The position numbers and the translations under genes are program-made. From the NCBI RefSeq assembly GCF_000165485.1, contig NC_014623.1:7148893-7212892 (forward strand): a stretch of 64,000 nt of DNA. The letters are read 5' to 3'. Positions 16,488-26,395 of this stretch are shown here, piece by piece (the stretch's first letter is position 1; each line of letters begins with the position of its first letter). The DNA is from Stigmatella aurantiaca DW4/3-1 (GTDB taxonomy: Bacteria > Myxococcota > Myxococcia > Myxococcales > Myxococcaceae). The notes below the pieces were generated by a model. That model was not told where the DNA came from, made no database searches, and was given only the letters and a program-made list of their open reading frames with translations.

Positions 16488-17861
16488 GGGCCCCAGGAAG
16501 CCGGTGACGCGGGGCGCCGCGAGGGGCTCTCCGTTGGAGGCAATGAACACCACGGTGGGCAGCCCCTCCACGCCGAAGCGCTCCATCAACGCATCCAGCG
16601 CGTCCTCGCTGTGCGTCGCGTCGATCTTGATGTTGAGGAACCGCGAGGACTCCGCGATGACCTCGGACGAGGGATACGTCTCTCGATCCAGTTCCTTACA
16701 CGCCGTGCACCAGTCCGCGAAGAAGTCGATCATCACCGGGCGCCCCTCGGCCTGGGCCCGGGCGAGCGCCTCGTGGAACGCGGCCGGGGAGAAGGAGGCC
16801 TGCTTGGTGGGCATCACGTGGTGCCACTGGAAGGTGGGCGCCTGGGGAGGCTCGGCCCAGCCGAGCTTCACCCACAGGGCGCCGGTCGGCCCCGCGTCCA
16901 GAGCGCCCACGCGCCCCACGAGGGCCAGCACCACCAACGCCACGCCCAGCCCCTTGAGGACGAACTCCTGGGGGGTCGACTTGAACGAGCGATGCACGGC
17001 GCCGAGGAGCACCCCGGCCACCGCGAGCGCCGCGGCGATGAGGGCCCCCGGCGTGCTCCCGAACTGCACGGCCACCGCCTTCACCCACGCCCCCACCGCC
17101 GGAAATGCGTCCTTCAGGTAGTTGAAGGCCAGCGCCACCAGCACGATGCCCAGCACGCTCTTCACCCACTCCATCCACACGCCGCCCCGGGGCAGCCGCA
17201 CGGTGAAGACGCCGATGAGGAAAAAGGGCACGCCAATGCCCAGCGCGTAGATGAAGAGCAACCCCGCCCCCAGGCTGGTGTTGGCCGTCTTCGCCACGAA
17301 CGCCAGCAGGCCCGTGAGCACGGGGCCCGTGCACGGGGCCGCCAGAAAACCCGAGACGCTCCCCATGAGGAAGGCACCCGCCACGCCCGCGCCCCCCACG
17401 GTGCTGAGCCGCTGCTGCACGCTGGAGGGCAGCTCCAGCTCGAAGGCGCCAAACATGGAGGTGGCCAGCGCCACCAGGAACACCGCCAACCCGAGCACCA
17501 CCCCGGGATGGCCCAGCAATGCGCCGAAGGCCTGCCCCGTCTTGGCCGCCAGCACCCCCAGCACGCTGAACACCACGCCCATGCCGATGATGTAGGAGGA
17601 GGTCAGCAGGAGGGCCTTGCCCCGGCCCTCGGCCTTCCGGGCGCCGAAGATGGAGACGGTGATGGGGATGAGGGGGTAGACGCACGGGGTCATCGCCGTG
17701 AGCAGGCCGCCCGCGAAGACGATGGCCGCCCCCATGGCGAGGCTGCCCGTCTCCAGGAACTGGGCGGCATCCAGCCCGGTGCTAGGGCCCGTGGGCAGCA
17801 GCCAGGGGATGAAGACCACGGCGATGCCGCACACCACGGCGAGAATCCCGACCTTCTTCAA
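16452..17861 (-). CDS. dsbD: Thiol:disulfide interchange protein DsbD-like (CcdA-type domain plus thioredoxin)
   Basis: 469 residues starting at TTG 17861, supported by a perfect AGGAGG 7 nt upstream. An N-terminal hydrophobic segment leads into the beta domain: eight or so membrane helices with the redox cysteines in TAMTPCVYPLIPI and AAPCTGPVLTGL. The C-terminal thioredoxin-like gamma domain has DWCTACKELD. The N-terminal periplasmic alpha domain of E. coli DsbD is absent, so electrons pass from the cytoplasm to an unidentified periplasmic acceptor. Uses include cytochrome c maturation and disulfide isomerisation. Convergent with tapT. Confidence 0.92.
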   Translation of the reverse strand: MKKVGILAVVCGIAVVFIPWLLPTGPSTGLDAAQFLETGSLAMGAAIVFAGGLLTAMTPCVYPLIPITVSIFGARKAEGRGKALLLTSSYIIGMGVVFSVLGVLAAKTGQAFGALLGHPGVVLGLAVFLVALATSMFGAFELELPSSVQQRLSTVGGAGVAGAFLMGSVSGFLAAPCTGPVLTGLLAFVAKTANTSLGAGLLFIYALGIGVPFFLIGVFTVRLPRGGVWMEWVKSVLGIVLVALAFNYLKDAFPAVGAWVKAVAVQFGSTPGALIAAALAVAGVLLGAVHRSFKSTPQEFVLKGLGVALVVLALVGRVGALDAGPTGALWVKLGWAEPPQAPTFQWHHVMPTKQASFSPAAFHEALARAQAEGRPVMIDFFADWCTACKELDRETYPSSEVIAESSRFLNIKIDATHSEDALDALMERFGVEGLPTVVFIASNGEPLAAPRVTGFLGPSPFVSELKKVR

Positions 17862-17916
17862 CGGACAACCTCCTGAGCCACGCAGCCCTCCTTATATACG
17901 CCAGCTCCGGGGCGGG

Positions 17917-19506
17917 TTACCTCGACTCCGGGGCAGAGGGCGGCACTTTCAGGCCCGCAGAACGCGCGAGCCCCATCACCCCTTCCACCGCCGCGGCGAT
18001 GTAGCCAAACGGGTTGGCGCCCTCCACCGCCGTGACGTGGACCTCGCCCATCTTCTGCTGGAAGGCGGCGGCCACCTGGGGCAGTTGCTGCGCCAAGGTC
18101 AGCTGGATGACTTCCGGACTGAGCGTGTTTTCGATCTCCCGAATCGCCCGGGCCCGGCGCAGCTCCTGCTCCTGGGTGGCATTCGTGCGGCGGGCCTCCA
18201 GCCCGGCAAGGGCCAGTTCGGCCTCCGCGATGGCCAGGCGCGCTTGAGCCACCTGCGCCTGGGCCTTGAGGCGCTCCGCCTCCTGTATCGCCGCCGCCAG
18301 CTGGGTCTCGTGCCGGGCGGCCGTGGCCTCCCACTCCTGGCGAAGGCGCTCCAGCTCGGCCGAGGCCCGCGCGGCCGCCAGGCTGCGCTCATGGGCCAGT
18401 TCCGCCTCGGCCGTGGCCCGCTCGTGCGCCAGCTTGGCCTCCGTCACCCGCGCCTCGGTGGCCAGCTGTTCCAGCCGGGCGGCCTCCTCCGCCTGCTGCT
18501 TGCGCTGCCGGACCTCGATGTCCGCGTTCAACCGGGCCAGGGTCACCTCCCGCTCGGTGGCCGCCTGCCCCTGCTGGACGGCCAGCTCCTGGGCCAGCCG
18601 CGCTTCGGTCACCCGGGCCTCGGAGGCCAGCTTCTCCAGCCGGGCCTGCTCCTCGGTGGCCTGCCGCTTCTGGCGCACCTCCTCGTCCGCGGCCAACTTC
18701 GTCAAGGCGATGACGCGCTCGGCCTCGGCTTCCTCGCGCCGCAGGAACCGCTCCTTGGCCAGCTCTGCCTCGCGCGCCTGCCGCTCCTGCTCCCGGCGGT
18801 AGCGCGCCTGCATGTTCTCGAAGACGGTGGCGCTCAGCACCCGCACGTCCTGGATCTCGATGGTATCGAGCACGACGCCCCACCCGCTGTCCGTCCGGTC
18901 GTCCAACCGGCCCCGGCCCGACACCACCGGGGCAATCTCCCGCATCAGCTCCCCCGCGATGCCCTCCTTGCGCCGGGTGAGGCACTCCTCCACGGAGAGG
19001 TTGGCCACCAGGCGCCGCGCCGCGCCGACGAACATCTCCTGCAGCAGTTCCTGGAGCTTCTCCGAGGCCCTCTCCGGGAAGGAGAAGTTGAGCATCCGGA
19101 AGGCCACCAGCGGATCCACGATGCGGTACACCGCCAGCCCCGTCACCGCCACGCCCACCTTCTCGCTCGTCACCTGATCCGCGGTGAACTGGAGCCGCTG
19201 CACGCTGGTGGGGATGATGGCCACCGCATCCCCCGGCAGCTTGAAGCAACTGGCCCCCTGCCCCGACACGTCGCGGACCCTGCCGCGCCGCATGTGGATC
19301 AAAAACTCACTGGGTCTGGCGGTGATGAGCCCCCAGGGCTTCATCTTCTCGGGATCCTCCTCGGGCTTGCCCGCCCGCCACCCGGATTCATAGCGCTGGC
19401 GCTCGAGCCCCCTCTCGGCGCCCTCCGCCCGGACGAGTTGCACCCGGGACTCCGAGCCATGGACTGCCTGTGCTGCGGTGCGGACCTGCTTCTCGCTGGC
19501 GCTCAT
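17917..19506 (-). CDS. SPFH/band-7 (flotillin-like) protein with long coiled coil
   Basis: 529 residues. Residues about 60-240 form a band-7/SPFH domain (PWGLITARPSEFLIHMRRG, GVAVTGLAVYRIVDP, VVLDTIEIQDVRVLSATVFENMQARY). Residues about 240-455 are an Ala/Glu/Arg-rich coiled coil with repeats around EARVTEA(R/K)LAxE. A C-terminal tail follows. I see no N-terminal membrane helix, unlike flotillins with a hairpin anchor. The start is set by GGAGG 6 nt upstream. It probably oligomerises as a scaffold. It stands alone, 55 nt upstream of dsbD on the same strand. Confidence 0.85.
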   Translation of the reverse strand: MSASEKQVRTAAQAVHGSESRVQLVRAEGAERGLERQRYESGWRAGKPEEDPEKMKPWGLITARPSEFLIHMRRGRVRDVSGQGASCFKLPGDAVAIIPTSVQRLQFTADQVTSEKVGVAVTGLAVYRIVDPLVAFRMLNFSFPERASEKLQELLQEMFVGAARRLVANLSVEECLTRRKEGIAGELMREIAPVVSGRGRLDDRTDSGWGVVLDTIEIQDVRVLSATVFENMQARYRREQERQAREAELAKERFLRREEAEAERVIALTKLAADEEVRQKRQATEEQARLEKLASEARVTEARLAQELAVQQGQAATEREVTLARLNADIEVRQRKQQAEEAARLEQLATEARVTEAKLAHERATAEAELAHERSLAAARASAELERLRQEWEATAARHETQLAAAIQEAERLKAQAQVAQARLAIAEAELALAGLEARRTNATQEQELRRARAIREIENTLSPEVIQLTLAQQLPQVAAAFQQKMGEVHVTAVEGANPFGYIAAAVEGVMGLARSAGLKVPPSAPESR

Positions 19507-19693
19507 GCGTGCCCTCCGCGCGCACGGCAGTGCAGCAAGGCCGCCAAATCCTGCCCCATGTGATTTCAGGCACTTGCACGACAGGGGTGCCCCATTTTAG
19601 GGCAGGTGTGCCGGAATGATCCCTTGGCACCGCCTCGATAAGGTGCGGTACCAGGGGGGCAGGCCGCCCCGAGGCCGTGGTCCTTATGTTCCC

Positions 19694-19721
19694 TTGACCA
19701 GTAGGGACCCAATTTTATAAT
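19694..19721 (+). promoter_or_regulatory. Sigma70-type promoter of the isc operon
   Basis: TTGACC (19694-19699), a 16-nt spacer and TATAAT (19716-19721), a near-consensus promoter about 100 nt before the iscS start. The spacer contains GGGACCC. Confidence 0.85.
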
Positions 19722-19741
19722 TGACCATCTTGGTCCACATT
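19717..19741 (+). promoter_or_regulatory. IscR type 1-like operator overlapping the isc promoter
   Basis: The 25 bases fit the IscR type 1 consensus ATASYYGACTRWWWYAGTCRRSTAT at 18 positions by my count. The core dyad is GACCA-TCT-TGGTC (19723-19735). It overlaps the -10 and the start point, the position for repression by [2Fe-2S]-IscR. No iscR gene lies in the window, so the regulator would be encoded elsewhere. Confidence 0.6.
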
Positions 19742-19824
19742 GGTGAATCCGCCCGATGTCCCGCCTCGGTCCCCGGGGTGCCGGACATCTTTTGTGCCGG
19801 GTGGGAGCCGGAAGGTTTGTCGAG

Positions 19825-21189
<1,365 letters not shown>

Positions 21190-21292
21190 GGCCCTGACGG
21201 CCTGCCCCGGCATCCAGGGGCGGACAGAGGCACCTGCCCCGGGCTGTTGCCGGAACATCCCGCCGGTTTAAAACGTTTAAGAAGGAGCACCC

Positions 21293-21697
21293 ATGGCTTA
21301 CAGCGACAAGGTCATCGAGCACTACGAGAACCCCCGCAACGTCGGCACCCTGGACAAGGCGGATCCGAACGTGGGCACCGGCCTGGTGGGCGCGCCCGCC
21401 TGCGGCGACGTGATGCGCCTGCAGCTGCGCATCACCGACGAGGGCGTCATCGAGGACGCCAAGTTCAAGACCTTCGGCTGCGGCTCGGCCATCGCGTCCA
21501 GCTCGCTGGTGACCGAGTGGGTGAAGGGCAAGACGGTGGATCAGGCGATGACCATCTCGAACAAGGATGTCGCCCGGGAGCTGTCGCTGCCGCCGGTGAA
21601 GATCCACTGCTCGGTGCTGGCCGAGGATGCCATCAAGGCCGCCATCGAGGACTTCAAGAAGAAGCGCCAGGGGCGCGCCCCGAAGCAGACCGCGTAA
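21293..21697 (+). CDS. iscU: Fe-S cluster assembly scaffold IscU
   Basis: 134 residues. The three cluster-ligand cysteines are present in GAPACGDVM, FGCGSAIASSS and KIHCSVLAEDA, along with the HscA-recognition motif LPPVK. The start has AAGGAG 6 nt upstream. It lies 103 nt after iscS; the gap shows no terminator, so it remains within the operon. Confidence 0.97.
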   Translation: MAYSDKVIEHYENPRNVGTLDKADPNVGTGLVGAPACGDVMRLQLRITDEGVIEDAKFKTFGCGSAIASSSLVTEWVKGKTVDQAMTISNKDVARELSLPPVKIHCSVLAEDAIKAAIEDFKKKRQGRAPKQTA

Positions 21698-21713
21698 GAC
21701 GAGGGCTTGGGCC

Positions 21714-22115
21714 ATGAACGAGCAGGCGACGTCACAGATTCAGCCCTCCCAGGCGGTGCCCACGGCCCCCACCGGCAAGCCGGCGGGCAAGGGCATTCTC
21801 CTCAGCGACAGTGCCGTGCTCCGGCTGCGGCGCTTGCTGGAGGAGCGGCAGACGCCCGAGGCGGGCCTGCGTCTGGCCGTGAAGGGCGGCGGCTGCTCCG
21901 GCCTCCAGTACGCCATGGAGTGGGCGGAGAAACCGCGCGAGCGGGACAAGATCTTCGAGCGCGAGGGCGTGCGCGTCTTCGTGGACCCCAAGAGCTACCT
22001 GTACCTGATGGGGACGGAGCTGGTGTACGAGGAGACCATGATGGCCTCGGGCTTCAAGCTCCAGAACCCGAACGTGAAGGCCGCCTGCGGCTGTGGCGAG
22101 AGCTTCACCCTCTGA
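21714..22115 (+). CDS. iscA: A-type Fe-S carrier protein IscA
   Basis: 133 residues. The A-type carrier signature is complete: GGGCSGLQY and the C-terminal CGCGESF supply three cysteines. It starts 16 nt after iscU. The N-terminal ~30 residues are Pro/Ala-rich and longer than in E. coli IscA. It carries clusters from IscU to target apoproteins. Confidence 0.94.
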   Translation: MNEQATSQIQPSQAVPTAPTGKPAGKGILLSDSAVLRLRRLLEERQTPEAGLRLAVKGGGCSGLQYAMEWAEKPRERDKIFEREGVRVFVDPKSYLYLMGTELVYEETMMASGFKLQNPNVKAACGCGESFTL

Positions 22116-22219
22116 GCCAGAGAGGGCCTCTTCCCCGGGAAGAGGCCAGAACGGGAAGTCCGTGGGGCCCGCCGCATCGGCCGGGCCCTTTTCATTTCCG
22201 TCCACGAGGAGTGGAAACC

Positions 22220-22849
22220 GTGAAGTGCTGGAATTGCGACAAGGACACCGCCGGACGCCCCTTCTGTCCCGCTTGCGGGAAGCTCGCCCCACGGTCTCCG
22301 GGAGCGACCCTGTTCGACATGTTCGAGCTGGCGCCCACCTATGACGTGGACGTGCCCATGCTGGAGCGGCAGTTCCGCGATCTGTCCCTCCAGCTCCACC
22401 CGGACCGGTTCGCCCGAGCCGATCCCAAGGAGCGCCGCCTCTCGCTGGAGCAGACCACGGCCCTCAACGAGGCCTACAAGACCCTCAAGGACCCGGCCCG
22501 CCGGGCCTTCTACCTGCTCAAGCTGCACGGCGTGGACCTGGAGCGGGACGACGCGACGGCCCGGAAGCACATGTCCCAGGAGTTCCTCGAGGAAGTGCTG
22601 GAGCTGCGCGAGGAGCTGGAGCTGGCCGTGAAGGCGAGGGATCTCACGCGGGCCCAGGCCATGGCGGTGGACGTGACGGTCCGCCAGCGCGAGGCCCAGG
22701 CCGAGGCCGCCGACGCCCTCCGGGCCCTGAAGAACACCCCCGAGGATGACGCCCTGGTGAAAAAGGCATCGCATGCGCTGGGACGGGTGCGGTACTTCAC
22801 CCGCTTCCTCGACGAGGTCGAAGCGTTCGAGGAGGAGGTGTCGGCGTGA
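22220..22849 (+). CDS. hscB: Fe-S co-chaperone HscB with N-terminal zinc ribbon
   Basis: 209 residues from GTG 22220 (AGGAG 8 nt upstream). The J domain has HPD at 60-62 (QLHPDRF), followed by the C-terminal helical IscU-binding domain. The N-terminus carries CWNC (3-6) and CPAC (16-19), a four-cysteine zinc-binding module lacking in E. coli HscB but characteristic of mitochondrial HSC20/HSCB. It stimulates HscA ATPase and presents IscU. Its stop overlaps the hscA start (GTGA). Confidence 0.93.
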   Translation: MKCWNCDKDTAGRPFCPACGKLAPRSPGATLFDMFELAPTYDVDVPMLERQFRDLSLQLHPDRFARADPKERRLSLEQTTALNEAYKTLKDPARRAFYLLKLHGVDLERDDATARKHMSQEFLEEVLELREELELAVKARDLTRAQAMAVDVTVRQREAQAEAADALRALKNTPEDDALVKKASHALGRVRYFTRFLDEVEAFEEEVSA

Positions 22850-24693
22850 GCAAGAATGGCTACCTGCAGATCCATGATCCCCTCAAGCCCAAGGGGCATG
22901 CGGTGGGGATCGATCTGGGCACCACCAACTCGTTGGTGGCCAGCGTGCTCCAGGGCAAGCCCCGGTGCCTGCCCGCGGACGAGGGCGACGCGATGCTCCT
23001 GCCCTCGGTGGTGCACTACGCGAAGGACGGCGGCGTGGTGGTGGGCGCCCGGGCGCGCAAGCTGGCCCCCGAGCACCCCACCGACACCCTCATCTCCGTG
23101 AAGCGCTTCATGGGCCGCAGCCCGGAGGATCCGGAGACGCGCAAACTGGGGCACTACAAGTTCGCCGAGGGGCCGGGCCGGGTGGTGCGCTTCGAGGTGG
23201 CCGGCGGCCAGCCCGTCACGCCCATCGAGGTCTCCGGAGAGATCCTCCGCGCACTCAAGCGGCGCGCCGAGTCCCACTTCGCCGGCAAGGTGGAGCAGGC
23301 CGTCATCACCGTGCCCGCCTACTTCGACGAGGCCCAGCGCCAGGCCACCAAGGACGCGGGGCGGCTGGCGGGGCTCGAAGTGCTGCGGCTGCTCAACGAG
23401 CCCACCGCGGCGGCGCTGGCCTACGGCCTGGACAAAGGCAGTCAGGGCACCTTCGCGGTCTATGATCTCGGCGGCGGCACCTTCGATGTCTCCATCCTCA
23501 AACTGGTGGAGGGCATCTTCGAGGTGAAGGCCACGGGCGGCGACTCGGCGCTCGGCGGTGACGACTTCGACCGGGCCATTGCCCAGAAAGTCTTCGAGGC
23601 CCTGGGGCAGACCTCCCCGACCCCTTCGCTGGTGGCGGAGACGCTCGCCGCGGCGCGCCGGGCCAAGGAGGCCCTCACGGACGCGCCCGAGGTGGAGCTC
23701 ACCGTGGGCGGCCACCGTCAGCGCATCCGGCGCGAGGAGTTCGAGGCGTGGATCCAGCCGCTCGTCCAGAAGACGGGCGGGGTCTGCCGGCGGGCCCTCA
23801 AGGACGCGGGCGTGACGGCGGCGGAACTGGACGGTGTGATTCTGGTGGGAGGCGCCACGCGCGTGCCCGCCGTGCGCCGCTATGTGGCGGAGCTCTTCGG
23901 CCGCGAGCCGCTGGGAGACATCGACCCGGATCAGGTGGTGGCCCTGGGCGCCGCGGTGCAGGCGGATCTGCTCACCAATGAGGATCGCCAGGACGAGGTG
24001 CTGCTGCTGGACGTCATCCCCCTGTCCCTGGGGCTGGAGACGATGGGCGGCATCGTCGAAAAGCTCATCCCCCGCAACTCCACCATCCCCATCGCCGCCG
24101 CCCAGGTCTTCACCACCTTTCAAGATGGGCAGACGGGCCTGGACATCCACGTGCTCCAAGGCGAGCGCGAGGTGGTGGAGGACTGCCGCAGCCTCTCGCG
24201 CTTCCGCCTGTCGGGGATTCCCGCCCTGGCCGCAGGCATGGCCCGCGTGGAGGTCCGCTTCCAGGTGGATGCCGACGGCATCCTCTCCGTCACCGCCCAG
24301 GAGCAGAGCACCGGCATCACCCAGTCCATCACCGTCAAGCCCAGCCACGGGCTGACGGATGAGGAGGTGGAGCGCATGCTGCTCGACTCCATTGATCACG
24401 CGGAGGACGACATCCAGCTGCGCCAGCTCCGCGAGCAACGCGTGGAGGCCGAGCGCGTGCTCCTGGATGCCACCAAGCAGCTGAGTGAGCATGGCGCCCT
24501 GCTCGAGGCCGACGAGCGGGCCACCATCGAGGCGGCCCTGGAGCGTGTCCGGGAGCAAGCCCGGGGCCAGGACTCCCACGCGCTGAAGGAGGCCATCCAC
24601 GCAGCCGATGAAGCCTCCCGGCCGTTCGTGGAGCGGGTCATGAACCAGGCCATCCGCCAGGTCGTCGCCGGTCGTTCCGTCGAGGAGTACTGA
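22846..24693 (+). CDS. hscA: Fe-S chaperone HscA (Hsp70 family)
   Basis: 615 residues, starting at GTG 22846 within the hscB stop. Hsp70 ATPase signatures: [39 protein letters not shown]. The substrate-binding domain begins at about 390 ([14 protein letters not shown]). It is shorter than DnaK and lacks its acidic tail, as usual for HscA. With HscB it drives cluster release from IscU, recognising the LPPVK motif. Confidence 0.96.
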   Translation: MSKNGYLQIHDPLKPKGHAVGIDLGTTNSLVASVLQGKPRCLPADEGDAMLLPSVVHYAKDGGVVVGARARKLAPEHPTDTLISVKRFMGRSPEDPETRKLGHYKFAEGPGRVVRFEVAGGQPVTPIEVSGEILRALKRRAESHFAGKVEQAVITVPAYFDEAQRQATKDAGRLAGLEVLRLLNEPTAAALAYGLDKGSQGTFAVYDLGGGTFDVSILKLVEGIFEVKATGGDSALGGDDFDRAIAQKVFEALGQTSPTPSLVAETLAAARRAKEALTDAPEVELTVGGHRQRIRREEFEAWIQPLVQKTGGVCRRALKDAGVTAAELDGVILVGGATRVPAVRRYVAELFGREPLGDIDPDQVVALGAAVQADLLTNEDRQDEVLLLDVIPLSLGLETMGGIVEKLIPRNSTIPIAAAQVFTTFQDGQTGLDIHVLQGEREVVEDCRSLSRFRLSGIPALAAGMARVEVRFQVDADGILSVTAQEQSTGITQSITVKPSHGLTDEEVERMLLDSIDHAEDDIQLRQLREQRVEAERVLLDATKQLSEHGALLEADERATIEAALERVREQARGQDSHALKEAIHAADEASRPFVERVMNQAIRQVVAGRSVEEY

Positions 24694-24694
24694 C

Positions 24695-25072
24695 GTGCCG
24701 AAGATTCACTTCAAGAGCCCCCTGCAGGAGCTCACCGTCGAGGTGAGGCCGGGGACGACCCTGCTGGACGCCGCCGAGCAGGGCGGGGCCCAAGTGGGCC
24801 ACAGCTGCGGCGGGGTGTGCGGGTGCTCCACGTGCCACGTGTGGATCCGCAAGGGCCTGGAGTCGCTCTCCGAGCAGGAGGACGCGGAGATGGACCGGCT
24901 CGACATGGGCTTCGATGTGCGGCCCTACTCCCGGCTGAGCTGCCAGACGGCCGTGGGCGTGGAAGACGTCCTGGTGGAGATCACCGAGGAGTCCCTGACG
25001 GCCTTCATGGACGAGAATCCCGCCCTCCGGCACCAGCTGGAAGCCGAGGGAAAGTGGCCGCTGAAGAAGTGA
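24695..25072 (+). CDS. fdx: Adrenodoxin-type [2Fe-2S] ferredoxin
   Basis: 125 residues from GTG 24695, two bases after the hscA stop. Cluster ligands: HSCGGVCGCSTCH and the later Cys in RLSCQTAVG. It supplies electrons for cluster assembly in the isc system. About 25 residues follow the usual end of the ferredoxin fold (TEESLTAFMDENPALRH...), an extension I cannot assign. Last gene of the isc operon. Confidence 0.94.
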   Translation: MPKIHFKSPLQELTVEVRPGTTLLDAAEQGGAQVGHSCGGVCGCSTCHVWIRKGLESLSEQEDAEMDRLDMGFDVRPYSRLSCQTAVGVEDVLVEITEESLTAFMDENPALRHQLEAEGKWPLKK

Positions 25073-25093
25073 AGTGCCCGAAGTCGGTTGTGC

Positions 25094-25122
25094 TTGACGG
25101 GGGCGCGTCGGTTCCCTATATG
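25094..25122 (+). promoter_or_regulatory. Promoter of tRNA-Leu
   Basis: TTGACG (25094-25099), a 17-nt spacer and TATATG (25117-25122). The start would fall about 20 nt before the mature tRNA 5' end. Confidence 0.8.
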
Positions 25123-25148
25123 TCCGCCCCCACAGCGGCACCCCACCT

Positions 25149-25232
25149 GCCCAGGTGGTGGAATTGGTAGACACACTAGATTCAGGGTCTAGCGCCTGCA
25201 AGGGCATGGAGGTTCGAGTCCTCTCCTGGGCA
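25149..25232 (+). tRNA. tRNA-Leu (anticodon CAG)
   Basis: The acceptor stem GCCCAGG (25149-25155) pairs with CCTGGGC (25225-25231). The anticodon arm CTAGA-TTCAGGG-TCTAG gives CAG. There is a long class II variable arm, and the T arm contains GGTTCGAGTCC. The discriminator is A (25232) and the 3' CCA is not encoded. It has its own promoter and a strong terminator. Confidence 0.97.
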
Positions 25233-25240
25233 CTGAAGAA

Positions 25241-25276
25241 GGGCCCCGGCTTTCACAGCCGGGGCCCTTTTTCTTT
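25241..25276 (+). terminator. Rho-independent terminator after tRNA-Leu
   Basis: An 11-bp stem GGGCCCCGGCT/AGCCGGGGCCC with a 5-nt loop (TTCAC), followed by TTTTTCTTTT. It ends the tRNA transcript 8 nt past its 3' end. The next gene is convergent and ends at 25286. Confidence 0.93.
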
Positions 25277-25285
25277 TCCGGCCCT

Positions 25286-26395
25286 TCAAGGCGTCGCGGG
25301 CTCCACCGCTTCGTGGGCCACATGCTGCGTGGCCTCTCGCGCCAGACTGCCGCCCCGCCGCAGGTCCTTCAGGCGCAGCTTGCGCCGGTGGACGGAGTAG
25401 GCCCCCACGGACGCCTGGCTCAGCACCGTGCCCAGGTGAGTAAGCGTAGAGAAGGCCGCGGCGTCCGCCTCCGAGGCCCCCAGGCTGCGCGCGGCCCAGC
25501 TGGTCACGAAGTAGTAGATGCCCATGCCCGCGGGCACCCCCGGCAGCGACTGGCCCAGGGCGATGGCCCCCAGCACGACGGGCCCGGCGAACACCCCTCC
25601 GGGAATCTTCAGCCCGTGCAAGGCCAGCCCGTAGGCCAGCGCGGGGGCCAACACGGGCCCCACGGAGAACACGAGCGCCACCGCCATGCCCCGGAAGCTG
25701 CGCGCCGTGCCCAGCCCGTCCGCCACGTGCTGGAGGAAGTTCTGGACGCGCGGCAGCCGGTGGCGGCGGTGCAACACCCGCGCGAGCGGCTGCGCATAGT
25801 GGGCCAGCAGCACCACGAGTGCGACCAGGCCAATGCACAGGGACACCGCCACCTTCAGGGCCTTCTCGAAGTGCACCATCGTCTCCGCGAAGGGCCCCAG
25901 GAAGGACAGGGCCACCAGCCCCATGAGCGCGGTGAACTCCAGCAGCTTGCACACCGCCACCGAGCCCAGGCACTGCAAGAAGGGCAATCGCTGCGTGCGG
26001 GACATCAGGAAGGAGCGGATGAAGTCGCCCAGTTTGCCCGGCAGCGCGTTGTGCGTGAAGGCGCCGATCGCCACCAGGTGGTAGCGCTCCGCGAAGGGCA
26101 CCGGCTTCTGGAGCGTGCGCTGCCATTGGATCGCCCGCAGGGGGATGATGGAGGCGGACAGCAGCAGGAACGGGATGAGCCACGACAGGTGGCCCGGTAA
26201 ATCGCTGAAGAACTCCCGGAGGGGAAACCGGGGCGTGAGCACCGGCCCCGGGGCCGTCAGGTTCCAGTGGAAGAAGGCCGTGGAGATAAGGACGGCGGAG
26301 AGCATCAGGCCCACCACGCCCATCAGCACCTTCAGGACGGTCCGGCCCCAGGAGGGCCGTGGCTTCGCTGCCTCGTGTTGTTCCCGTTCAGGCAA
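25286..26395 (-). CDS. Polytopic membrane protein, lysylphosphatidylglycerol synthase TM region / UPF0104 family
   Basis: 369 residues with about eight hydrophobic segments and the family signature near residues 117-130 (THNALPGKLGDFIRSFLMS), plus GQSLPGVPAGMGIYYF. This membrane domain is shared by the flippase part of MprF and by stand-alone proteins involved in lipid or polyprenyl-linked transport. It lacks the soluble aminoacyl-transfer domain, so it is not an LPG synthase itself. The start overlaps the end of the phosphodiesterase-like gene upstream by 8 nt, indicating a functional pair. The substrate is unknown. Confidence 0.82.
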   Translation of the reverse strand: MPEREQHEAAKPRPSWGRTVLKVLMGVVGLMLSAVLISTAFFHWNLTAPGPVLTPRFPLREFFSDLPGHLSWLIPFLLLSASIIPLRAIQWQRTLQKPVPFAERYHLVAIGAFTHNALPGKLGDFIRSFLMSRTQRLPFLQCLGSVAVCKLLEFTALMGLVALSFLGPFAETMVHFEKALKVAVSLCIGLVALVVLLAHYAQPLARVLHRRHRLPRVQNFLQHVADGLGTARSFRGMAVALVFSVGPVLAPALAYGLALHGLKIPGGVFAGPVVLGAIALGQSLPGVPAGMGIYYFVTSWAARSLGASEADAAAFSTLTHLGTVLSQASVGAYSVHRRKLRLKDLRRGGSLAREATQHVAHEAVEPATP

